Shown: positions 17,219 to 24,557 of the stretch, piece by piece
Layout: each line of letters starts with the position of its first letter
Position numbering within the stretch: position 1 is the first letter of the stretch
Assembly (NCBI GenBank): GCA_963795415.1
Contig: CAWCHQ010000001.1
Location: 1,302,001 to 1,366,000, forward strand
DNA: 64,000 nucleotides
Reading direction: 5' to 3'
From: CAVSUZ01 sp963795415
GTDB taxonomy: Bacteria > Pseudomonadota > Alphaproteobacteria > Acetobacterales > Acetobacteraceae
Program-made: the position numbers and the translations under genes
Notes under the pieces: generated by a model
What the model was told of the DNA's origin: nothing
Databases searched by the model: none
What the model saw: the letters and a program-made list of their open reading frames with translations, nothing else

Positions 17219-18106
17219 ATGAAAGCCTCCCGCCTCTTGGACCGCCTTCTCGGCACCTCCGTCGCCTTACTCCTCCGCCGGCTCGCCGGTACGGACCCCG
17301 ACCGTGCTTCGGCGATTTGCGGCGCGGCCGCGCGCCGGATCGGCCCGCTCCTTCCCGTCCACAAAACCGGCCGACGGAATCTGCGCGCCGCGTTCCCGGA
17401 GCGCGACGACACTTGGATCGAATCGACCTTGCGCGGCGCATGGGAAAATCTCGGCCGTGTGGCCGGAGAATACGTCCATCTCGGGCGCCTCTGGGACTAC
17501 GACCCCGCCTACCCCAATGCCGGCCGGGTCGAAAGCGACGACGAACCGCTTTTCCGCCGGCTTCTCGAAGACGGCCAGCCGGCGCTCTGCTTCACCGCCC
17601 ATCTTGGCAACTGGGAGCTCCCCGCCGTCATGGCGGCGGCCCACGGCCTGCCATCTGCGGTCGTCTATCGAATGCCTAATAACCAAGCGGTTGCGGCCGA
17701 GATCCGCCGCATTCGCGGCCCCCTCATGGGCCGGCTCATCCGCACCCGGCCGGAGGCCGCGCTGGAAATGGCCGCATCCCTCCAGCACGGCGAGCACCTG
17801 GGGATGCTGGTCGATCAGCACTTCTCTCGTGGTGTTGACGTGACCTTCTTCGGCCGGCGCTGCAAGACCAATCCCACCATTGCCCGGCTTGCCCGCCGGT
17901 TCGAGTGCCCCGTGGTCGGGGTCCGCGTGATCCGTCTTCCGCATGGCCGGTTTCGGGTCGAGGGCGTCGGGCCGCTCGATCTCCCGCGCGACCCCGAGGG
18001 AAAGGTGGACGTCGCCCGCACCACCCAGCTGATAACGCAGATCATAGAGGCCTGGATCCGCGACCACCCCGACCAGTGGCTCTGGTTCCACCGCCGCTGG
18101 CGATGA
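17219..18106 (+). CDS. lpxXL: Lipid A acyltransferase (LpxL/HtrB family), very-long-chain type
   Basis: A 295-residue lysophospholipid-acyltransferase-type protein. The H-x4-D/E catalytic pair is His128 and Glu133 in FTAHLGNWELPAV, followed by the conserved DQHFSRGVDVTFFG and the C-terminal HPDQWLWFHRRWR. It should transfer the very-long-chain acyl group from AcpXL to Kdo2-lipid A at the inner membrane. It is the last gene of the acpXL operon, which supports the LpxXL rather than plain LpxL assignment. A GC palindrome precedes it. The 208 bases that follow, up to 18315, hold no recognisable gene. Confidence 0.88.
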   Translation: MKASRLLDRLLGTSVALLLRRLAGTDPDRASAICGAAARRIGPLLPVHKTGRRNLRAAFPERDDTWIESTLRGAWENLGRVAGEYVHLGRLWDYDPAYPNAGRVESDDEPLFRRLLEDGQPALCFTAHLGNWELPAVMAAAHGLPSAVVYRMPNNQAVAAEIRRIRGPLMGRLIRTRPEAALEMAASLQHGEHLGMLVDQHFSRGVDVTFFGRRCKTNPTIARLARRFECPVVGVRVIRLPHGRFRVEGVGPLDLPRDPEGKVDVARTTQLITQIIEAWIRDHPDQWLWFHRRWR

Positions 18107-18314
18107 TCCGGGCTCTCAACTGTCTGGGAGAGGAACAGGAAACTCCTGACTGGCAACGCTATTATTATGTGAGAGCAGGATCGCGCGAGAGCCTGTTCCG
18201 GACCCTGACCCGGGGCAGAATCAGTCGTGCGCGTCCTGCTCCGAACAATAAGCCAGGGTGGTTTCAGGCTTATGAAGCCGCGCCGGGCAGATGTGCATCA
18301 GAAAGGAGCCGTCA

Positions 18315-18860
18315 ATGCGAACCCTGTTCCTCTCCGCCGGCGTGCTTGCGTTGCTCGCCGGTCCAGCCATAGCGCAAACCGTCCAGCCAGGACCGGGTAA
18401 AGTCGTGACCGGCCCGCCGAGCCTTCCCAGTGTAGAGCCGCTTGTCCATCACCCCACTAATCTGAACGAAGCGACCACACGTTCGCGGATTTCCCCTGCC
18501 CTGCCGACGGCAAATCTCGGCCCGAACGCGACCGCGGCTGATTACCTGCGTGCCGCCGAGCAGGCGCTCTCCGCCAACCGGCTCGGGTTGGCCCAGTCCT
18601 CGATCGAAAGCGCGAAGGTGCGCCTTCTCACCCGCTCGGTCCCGATGGGGCAGGCCGCCCAGCCTGATGAGAGCCCGGCGGTACAGAATCTGAGCCAGGC
18701 CCTCCAGGCGCTCGCTAACCACGACAGGCAGACTGCGATGAACCTGGTGCAGCAAACCCTGTCGATGGCGCCCGGCATGACCGCCCAGGCAATGCCGTCT
18801 GCCGGAGCGCCCGGCATGCCGCCGCCGCCCCCGCCGCCACCGGCACCCGCTGCGCAATAG
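18315..18860 (+). CDS. Secreted protein with a helical core and proline-rich tail, unknown function
   Basis: The start at 18315 gives a classical signal peptide (MRTLFLSAGVLALLAGPAIAQ) behind AAAGGAG; an upstream in-frame ATG at 18291 would spoil it. The mature protein of about 160 residues has an amphipathic helical repeat (YLRAAEQALSANRLGLAQSSIESAKVRLLTRSV, then VQNLSQALQALANHDRQTAMNLVQQTL), resembling helical-hairpin periplasmic proteins. A tail of Pro, Ala and Gly closes it. It lies between lpxXL and a MaoC pair with gaps on both sides, so it is probably transcribed on its own. I do not recognise a named family. Confidence 0.75.
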   Translation: MRTLFLSAGVLALLAGPAIAQTVQPGPGKVVTGPPSLPSVEPLVHHPTNLNEATTRSRISPALPTANLGPNATAADYLRAAEQALSANRLGLAQSSIESAKVRLLTRSVPMGQAAQPDESPAVQNLSQALQALANHDRQTAMNLVQQTLSMAPGMTAQAMPSAGAPGMPPPPPPPPAPAAQ

Positions 18861-18935
18861 GTTCCTCTGGGCCGGCTGGACTGGGAGTGACCTTCAGAGC
18901 CTGATACCTTCCTCGCCCCGAAAGCGGAGGACGCG

Positions 18936-19412
18936 GTGAAGAAGGTCACTTTCCCGGTCGAGAATTCTCACATCCTGATGTTCGCGCGTGCCGTCGGCGA
19001 CACGAATCCCGTGTACCATGATCGTTCGGCCGCGGAGTCTGAGCCGGGCAGCATAATCGCCCCGCCGACCTTCCCCCAGGCCGTGGCTCAGTTCGACCCG
19101 GATTATCACCTGCGCCCAAAAGCGGGTGAACCCTGGTTCGGGTCCGGCAAAACGCCCTCAGGCGTAGACAAGTCGAGGTCGCTCGGCGGCCTCCATGCCG
19201 AGCAGCATTTCGAATACTTCCGTCCCCTTCGCCCCGGTGATGTACTTACTGTGGAGTACCGCGACGGCGAAACGTGGGAAAAGGAAAGCAAGCGTGCCGG
19301 CAAGCTGACCTTTCGCGAGCGCATCGCAGAGTATCGCGACCAGGCTGGCAACCTCGTCGTTCGCGCCCGAAGCGTTGGCGTCACCACCGAACGCCCCGTG
19401 GATCAGGCTTAA
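18936..19412 (+). CDS. MaoC/FAS1-type dehydratase N-terminal domain protein
   Basis: A 158-residue hot-dog-fold protein starting at GTG 18936. The N-terminal-type MaoC domain is recognised by HILMFARAVGDTNPVYHD and IIAPPTFPQAVAQFD, and by the later HAEQHFEYFRPLRPGDVLTVE. Proteins of this half usually pair with a second MaoC protein, encoded here immediately downstream, to form a heteromeric (R)-specific enoyl/3-hydroxyacyl thioester hydratase. The acyl substrate is not known. The two genes are 10 bases apart. Confidence 0.82.
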   Translation: MKKVTFPVENSHILMFARAVGDTNPVYHDRSAAESEPGSIIAPPTFPQAVAQFDPDYHLRPKAGEPWFGSGKTPSGVDKSRSLGGLHAEQHFEYFRPLRPGDVLTVEYRDGETWEKESKRAGKLTFRERIAEYRDQAGNLVVRARSVGVTTERPVDQA

Positions 19413-19422
19413 GGAGCTCGCC

Positions 19423-19830
19423 GTGCCACTGAAATCCAGCGACCTGAAGATCGGCGACACACACTGTGAACGCGTCGTGGAGAACCTGACCAGAACCCAG
19501 ATCGTGCAGTACGCCGGCGCGTCCGGCGATTACAATCCCATTCATACGGACGAGCTCTACACCACCAAGGTCGCAGGCTATCCCGGTGTCTTTGCACACG
19601 GCATGCTGACAATGGGGCTTACCGGAAAAATGCTGACCAACTGGGTTGACGCGTCACGCCTCACAAAATTTGGGGTGCGCTTCACCAATCAAGTCTGGCC
19701 GGGCGACACGTTGGATAGCACCGCCACCGTCACCGCGATCCATGACGGCCTGGTCGATTTGGACGTGGTCACGGTCAATCAGGACGGCAAGGAAGTGCTC
19801 CGCGGCTACGCCCAAGCCCGAATCGATTGA
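19423..19830 (+). CDS. MaoC family dehydratase, partner of the upstream gene
   Basis: A 135-residue MaoC hydratase. The start is GTG 19423 with TAAGGAG upstream; a longer frame from 19375 would overlap the previous gene without a ribosome site. The hydratase-2 motif is clear: YAGASGDYNPIHTDE, with Asp and His of the active site, followed by VFAHGMLTMGLTGKML. It should be the catalytic half of a heterodimer with the upstream protein. The stop overlaps the first possible start of the channel gene, though the likely start of that gene is downstream. Confidence 0.87.
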   Translation: MPLKSSDLKIGDTHCERVVENLTRTQIVQYAGASGDYNPIHTDELYTTKVAGYPGVFAHGMLTMGLTGKMLTNWVDASRLTKFGVRFTNQVWPGDTLDSTATVTAIHDGLVDLDVVTVNQDGKEVLRGYAQARID

Positions 19831-19898
19831 CTACGCCTTCCCAACCTCCATTGGGCGCTCCGCCGACGCTTCGCGCCAAGGCCGAGGCTCAAGGCGCA

Positions 19899-20993
19899 AT
19901 GACACGGATAGCGTATGCCGTGATCGTCCTGTTGTTTCTTATGCTGATAATTGCGCCGTCACCTCATGCCGCCCCCGCTGACAACGCCACCGAACGGGAA
20001 CTTGTCGTGGGGACCAAGGTCGCGCCTCCCTTTGCCATGCAGGATGCCGATGGAACCTGGCATGGAATAGCCATCGATCTGTGGCGCCGCATCGCCGACC
20101 AACTCCACCTGCGCTATCGCTTTGAGCCAGCAAGTCTCCAGGAGCTGATCGACCATACCGGCGACCGCCATTTAGATGCGGCTGTCGCGGCGCTGACCGT
20201 GACGGCGGACCGGGAACGCCGGGTTGACTTCACCGAACCGTACTATTCGACGGGTCTCGGCATTGCCGTACCATCGGCGAAAGCGATGACCTGGTGGCCG
20301 ATCGTAGCGAGCATCTTTTCCATCGGGTTCGTTCGCGCGCTCGCAGGTCTTGTCGGTGTTGCGCTGACGGTCGGTCTCCTCGTCTGGTTTTTCGAGCGGC
20401 GACATAACGAACACTTCAGTGGTCCGGCGACGAAGGGAATCGGGTCCAGTGTCTGGTGGTCGGCGCTGACAATGACGCAGTCGGGTGGTGCGTCCGGAGA
20501 CAGGGTACCCATAACGCTCCCAGGCCGCGTCGTGGCCATCGTTTGGATGACCGCATCGGTAATAGTAATCGCAAGTTTCACGGCTGCGCTGACGACGCAA
20601 CTCACCACCCGAACCTTGCTGGGTCTGGTGCACAGCGAGGCTGACTTGCGGTCAGTGCGTGTTGGTGCAGTGGGTGGCTCAGAAACCGTGTCCTACCTCG
20701 ATCACGAGCGCATCGAGCACCGTGAGTTTCCGGATGTGATGGCCGGGCTGCGCGCCTTGCGCTCAGGAAACATCGACGCATTTGTCTATGATCGACCGCT
20801 GCTCGCCTGGGCGATCCGGCAGAATTTTCCCGGTACGCTGGAAGTTCTGAACGTGACGTTCGATCCGCAAGTTTATGCTATCGCGTTGCCGCAGGACAGC
20901 TCGTTGCGGTCGGCGCTTAACCTCAGCCTGCTTTCAGTCGTCGAGAGCGATTGGTGGCGACAAACGTTGTTCCGGTATCTCGGCTCAAACTGA
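19899..20993 (+). CDS. Prokaryotic ionotropic-glutamate-receptor-like ligand-gated channel
   Basis: A 364-residue protein whose solute-binding domain is interrupted by a pore module, the architecture of bacterial GluR channels. After a signal segment (MTRIAYAVIVLLFLMLIIAP), lobe 1 starts at LVVGTKVAPPFAMQDADGTWHGIAIDLW. A first membrane helix (FVRALAGLVGVALTVGLLVWFF) is followed by a re-entrant pore loop (SSVWWSALTMTQSGGASGD, about 184-201), then a helix ending SFTAALTTQLT, which parallels the SYTANLAAF gating motif of animal receptors. Lobe 2 completes the binding domain. The K+-selective TVGYGD of GluR0 is replaced by SGGASGD. The start at 19899 is chosen for the signal peptide; 19827 is an alternative. 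Confidence 0.85.
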   Translation: MTRIAYAVIVLLFLMLIIAPSPHAAPADNATERELVVGTKVAPPFAMQDADGTWHGIAIDLWRRIADQLHLRYRFEPASLQELIDHTGDRHLDAAVAALTVTADRERRVDFTEPYYSTGLGIAVPSAKAMTWWPIVASIFSIGFVRALAGLVGVALTVGLLVWFFERRHNEHFSGPATKGIGSSVWWSALTMTQSGGASGDRVPITLPGRVVAIVWMTASVIVIASFTAALTTQLTTRTLLGLVHSEADLRSVRVGAVGGSETVSYLDHERIEHREFPDVMAGLRALRSGNIDAFVYDRPLLAWAIRQNFPGTLEVLNVTFDPQVYAIALPQDSSLRSALNLSLLSVVESDWWRQTLFRYLGSN

Positions 20994-21020
20994 ACCTGCG
21001 CGGCGCGACTGTTGGGCGCT

Positions 21021-22319
21021 TTAGCTCGCCGCATCCAGTGCCTGGCTCAGATCGGCGATGATATCGTCGATATGCTCGATCCCGACCGACAAGCGCACAT
21101 AGCCCGGGGTCACACCGGTCGCCCGCTGCTCCTCCTCGGAAAGCTGCGAGTGTGTCGTGCTCGCCGGATAAATCGCCAGGCTCCGCGCATCGCCGATATT
21201 CGCCACGTGATAGAACAGCTTCAGCGCATCGATGAAGCGCTTTCCCGCCCCCATTCCCCCGGCGAGCTCGAATCCGACAAGCCCTCCCTGCCCCTGCGGC
21301 ATGTATTTCGCCGTACGCTCTGCCCCGATGCCCTGATGGTGCGCCGGATGGATCACCCGCGTCACGTCGCGCCGTGTCGCCAGGAAATCGGCCACAGCCC
21401 GCGTATTCCGACTATGTTCACGCATCCGCAGCGGCATCGTCTCGATCCCCTGCAGAAACAGGAATGAGTTGAATGGGCTCAGTGCTGCCCCGAGATCGCG
21501 CAGCAACGTCACTCGCATCTTCAAAATATACGCGATCGGCCCCAGCGGCTTTGCCGCCTCCGCCCACACCGCGCCATGATAGCTCGGATCGGGGGTGTTC
21601 AGCGCAGGCTGACGCTGCGGATAGGCACCCCAATCGAAATTCCCACCGTCGATCACCACCCCGCCGATCGAGGTCCCGTGCCCGCCAATATATTTGGTTG
21701 CGGAGTGCATCACCACCGCCGCGCCATGATCGAATGGACGCACCAGGATAGGCGCGGCGGTGTTGTCCATGATCAACGGGATGCCAAATTTACGGCCGAT
21801 CGCCGCGACCTCCGCTATCGGGAACGGGATCAGCTTCGGGTTCGGCAGCGTCTCTGCGTAGTAAGCACGCGTGCGATCATCGGTTGCCCGGGCAAACGCC
21901 TCCGGATCAGTCGGATCAACAAACCGCGTCTCGATTCCCAGGTCCTTCAGCGTATTGCCGAACAGGTTCCACGTGCCGCCATACAGGTCAGTGGATGAAA
22001 CGATGTTGTCCCCCGCCCGCGCCAAATTCAGCACGCTGAACGCCGAAGCCGCCTGACCCGAGGCAAGCGCCAGCGCCGCCACGCCCCCCTCGACCGCCGC
22101 GATGCGCTTCTCGAACACATCGGTCGTGGGATTCATGATGCGCGTGTAGATATTTCCCAGGGCCTTCAGTCCGAACAAATTCGCCGCATGCTCGGAGCTG
22201 TCGAACTGATACGACGTGGTCTGATAGATCGGCACCGCAACCGCGGTCGTCGCCTCGTCGCGCCGCCATCCGGCATGCAGGGCGAGCGTTTCCGGATGCT
22301 GCATCTGGTTGCTGGACAT
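21021..22319 (-). CDS. metY: O-acetylhomoserine sulfhydrylase (PLP enzyme)
   Basis: A 432-residue Cys/Met-metabolism PLP enzyme that makes homocysteine from O-acetylhomoserine and sulfide in the cytoplasm. The PLP lysine is Lys209 in VVMHSATKYIGGHG; SGQAASAFSVLNLARAGDNIV and the C-terminal YPASTTHSQLSEEEQ region are typical. The start at 22319 follows AAGGAG. The gene lies 11 bases downstream of a DsbA/FrnE-type gene in the same direction, forming a two-gene sulfur/redox operon. Cystathionine-type relatives cannot be excluded strictly, but the length and motif set favour MetY. Confidence 0.92.
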   Translation of the reverse strand: MSSNQMQHPETLALHAGWRRDEATTAVAVPIYQTTSYQFDSSEHAANLFGLKALGNIYTRIMNPTTDVFEKRIAAVEGGVAALALASGQAASAFSVLNLARAGDNIVSSTDLYGGTWNLFGNTLKDLGIETRFVDPTDPEAFARATDDRTRAYYAETLPNPKLIPFPIAEVAAIGRKFGIPLIMDNTAAPILVRPFDHGAAVVMHSATKYIGGHGTSIGGVVIDGGNFDWGAYPQRQPALNTPDPSYHGAVWAEAAKPLGPIAYILKMRVTLLRDLGAALSPFNSFLFLQGIETMPLRMREHSRNTRAVADFLATRRDVTRVIHPAHHQGIGAERTAKYMPQGQGGLVGFELAGGMGAGKRFIDALKLFYHVANIGDARSLAIYPASTTHSQLSEEEQRATGVTPGYVRLSVGIEHIDDIIADLSQALDAAS

Positions 22320-22330
22320 TCTTGTCTCCT

Positions 22331-22978
22331 TCACGCGGCGCGATTGCGCAGAATGGTGGTGGCACGTCGCAGAGCTTCGGTCATCTGCTCGGCCGGAACG
22401 GCTCCGGAAAACAGACCGTAACCGTCCAGGAAGAAAGAGGAAACGCCGTTCACCCCTGCCTCCCGCGCCGCGCGATCCGCCTGGCGGATCTCCTCGACGG
22501 CCGTGTCACCCTCAAGAAACGCCACTGCCGCGTCTCGGTCCAGCCCTGCATCCACTGCGCAGCCGGCCAACACCGTTGTATCGCCGATATCCTGCCCGTC
22601 GATGAAATATGCCTGGAACAATCGCTCCACGAGCGCGTCCTGCCGCCCCTGCCGTCCGGCGAGCCAGACCAGCCGGTGGGCGTCCAGCGTGTTCGGGGTA
22701 CGGACGATCCGGTCGAGATGAAAATCCAGACCGACGGCCGCAGCGGCAGCCGCTACGCGCTGGTCCAGCTCGGCTGCCCGCTCGGCACTACCGAATTTCG
22801 CCGCGCGATAGGCCGCCCGCTCCACGCCCTGCTTCGCCATATCCGGATTCAGCTGGAACGGATTCCACCGGATGCTGAATGTCAGCCCCTCATCCGCCAG
22901 GACCGGCAGCGCGCGTTCCAGCCGCTTCCCGATGTAGCACCACGGGCAGATCGCGTCGGAGACGATGTCGAGCTGCAT
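22331..22978 (-). CDS. DsbA family (FrnE-like) thioredoxin-fold oxidoreductase
   Basis: A 215-residue cytoplasmic protein without a signal peptide. The active site CPWC is at residues 11-14 (SDAICPWCYIGK), followed by the inserted helical domain and the FrnE-type C-terminal GVNGVSSFFLDGYGLFSGAVPAEQ segment with its cis-proline loop. Such proteins act in dithiol-disulfide exchange or polyketide-like isomerisations. Transcribed ahead of metY, it may help sulfur metabolism under oxidative conditions, which is an inference from position only. Confidence 0.88.
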   Translation of the reverse strand: MQLDIVSDAICPWCYIGKRLERALPVLADEGLTFSIRWNPFQLNPDMAKQGVERAAYRAAKFGSAERAAELDQRVAAAAAAVGLDFHLDRIVRTPNTLDAHRLVWLAGRQGRQDALVERLFQAYFIDGQDIGDTTVLAGCAVDAGLDRDAAVAFLEGDTAVEEIRQADRAAREAGVNGVSSFFLDGYGLFSGAVPAEQMTEALRRATTILRNRAA

Positions 22979-23083
22979 GCATCCCTCCTTTTCCGGACAA
23001 TGGCCCGTCGGGGGATGGATTTCCAGCCGGACGCTCTATGCTTGCCCCCGAATGCCCGGCAGCGACAACAAAGGATTCTCCGC

Positions 23084-23839
23084 ATGACCCCCGATCGGAT
23101 CGCTGAAGCCGCCCGCCTGCTCGTGCAGGCCCGCCGGACCGGACAGCCGATCGAGGGGCTGCCTGAGCACTGCCGCCCCCGCTCCGTCACCGAAGCGCAC
23201 GCCATCCAGGACGCGGTAACCGCTGCGCTGGGCCTTCCGATCGGCGCCTTCAAGGCCAATGCTCCCTCGGATGAGGAGCCAACTCGTGGCGTCATATACG
23301 CCTCGGCGATCCACGCATCACCCGCCGCCATCCCGGCCGCAGAGGCGCCCCTCTGCGGCGTGGAGGGCGAGGTGGCGTTTCGCTTCACACGCAACCTTCC
23401 GCCGCGCGATGCTACCTATTCGCGCGAGGAGGTCGCCGCCGCGGTCGAAGCGTGCGCGGCCATCGAGGTGGTGCATAGCCGGTTCCAGCGCCCGATGGAG
23501 CGGCCCCCATTGGAGCGGCTGGCCGACAGCATTGCCAACGGCGCCTTCGTTCCGGCGGCAACCCGCACCGATTGGCGCGGCCTCGAGCTGGGCAAGCTGC
23601 ATGTCACCCTGCTGGTGAACGGCCAGGCGGTGCTGGAGCAGGACGGAGGGCATCCGACAGGAGATCCGCTGGGAGTGGCAGCGGCGCTGGTGAACATCAT
23701 GCGAACCGGTCCGGGCGTGCGTGCCGGACAATACGTTACATGTGGAAGCTGTACCGGGCTGCGCTTTCTGAAACCCGGCGACACGTGCGTCGTCCGTTTC
23801 GACGGCTTGGGAATCGCCGAGGTCAGCTTTACCGCTTGA
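23084..23839 (+). CDS. 2-keto-4-pentenoate hydratase-like protein (FAH superfamily)
   Basis: A 251-residue member of the fumarylacetoacetate hydrolase superfamily. The start ATG 23084 has AAGGA upstream; longer frames through the preceding genes are shadows. Typical features are GAFKANAPSDEEP, GVEGEVAFRFTRNLPPRD (metal-binding Glu pair region) and GDPLGVAAALVNIMRTGPGVRAGQYVTCGSCTG. The family hydrates 2-hydroxy-2,4-dienoates or related acids in meta-cleavage pathways, but the real substrate is not apparent and no other pathway genes are adjacent. A relative lies at 32514-33287. Confidence 0.82.
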   Translation: MTPDRIAEAARLLVQARRTGQPIEGLPEHCRPRSVTEAHAIQDAVTAALGLPIGAFKANAPSDEEPTRGVIYASAIHASPAAIPAAEAPLCGVEGEVAFRFTRNLPPRDATYSREEVAAAVEACAAIEVVHSRFQRPMERPPLERLADSIANGAFVPAATRTDWRGLELGKLHVTLLVNGQAVLEQDGGHPTGDPLGVAAALVNIMRTGPGVRAGQYVTCGSCTGLRFLKPGDTCVVRFDGLGIAEVSFTA

Positions 23840-23959
23840 TGCGAAGGATCATGGCGGTAGCGAACCGCGAACGCCAATCTGTCATGTATGGGTGGCCCCC
23901 TCGGGGCAAGAGCAAATCGACAGAACGGAGCGAACCGCCGCGGCGGGGTTCGCCGCCGT

Positions 23960-24144
23960 TCCCCCCGGTCAAGCAGCATTGCATCCTGTCCGAGCTCCAG
24001 GATACCGCCCGCGTTCGTAAGGTAGCGGTGTATCTTCAGCGTTGTGTCAGCGTCGAGACGAATGAGGGTGGCCGCGTCGGCGATCCGGGCAGACGGCAGG
24101 GCTGCGGCGAACCCGGCCAGGATGCCGCGCCGAGTGGGTTTCAT
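23960..24144 (-). pseudogene. Remnant of a secreted protein (possibly SYLF/YSC84-like N-terminus)
   Basis: A minus-strand frame begins MKPTRRGILAGFAAALPSARIADA, a twin-arginine-type signal peptide, followed by LDADTTLKIHRYLTNAGGILELGQDA. The latter weakly resembles the start of SYLF-domain lipid-binding proteins. After about 60 residues the frame loses any protein character and runs antisense through the hydratase gene. It is best read as an N-terminal fragment. The rest of the 23840-24178 gap holds nothing recognisable. Confidence 0.3.
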
Positions 24145-24178
24145 GATCCTCGCTTAGCACATTGCGACCTGCATGGGG

Positions 24179-24403
24179 TCAGTGTTGCCAGCCCCAGCCG
24201 TGGTCATGCCAGCCATGATCGTGCCAGCCGCCCCAGCCGCCGATGCTGAAACCGACCACGGGCGGAGGTGCGTACGCGTAGTTGTAGGCGTAGCCGGGGT
24301 AGTAGCCGTACCCGTAGCCGGGATAGGCGACACAGCCGCCGAGTGCGACGGACAGTGCGGCCGCACCGGCAATCAGCAACGTGCGAAGACGGAACCGTGT
24401 CAT
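24179..24403 (-). CDS. Small lipoprotein with Tyr/Gly and His/Trp-rich repeats
   Basis: A 74-residue protein with a lipoprotein signal peptide ending in a clear lipobox (ALGGC, Cys about residue 23). The mature part is a run of PGYGYGYYPGYAYNYAYAP followed by a tail WHDHGWHDHGWGW. It should be anchored to a membrane by the lipidated Cys. The His-Asp-His-Trp repeats could bind a metal ion, but this is speculation. It is transcribed divergently from the FecR/DUF6600 gene, whose protein also carries Tyr/Trp-rich repeats. Confidence 0.75.
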   Translation of the reverse strand: MTRFRLRTLLIAGAAALSVALGGCVAYPGYGYGYYPGYAYNYAYAPPPVVGFSIGGWGGWHDHGWHDHGWGWQH

Positions 24404-24557
24404 GGCGAGACCTCGTGTTTTCGTTCCGAATGCATCCTAGGGATGGTTCGCGGCGGTTTCTGGGCGGGCGGCGTCGCGATTTCGCCACCTTGCGCTGATT
24501 TCCTCTGCCACTGAACGACCGCACCCGAGTTTGGGTTCGGAGCGCCGGAGCAAGCCC

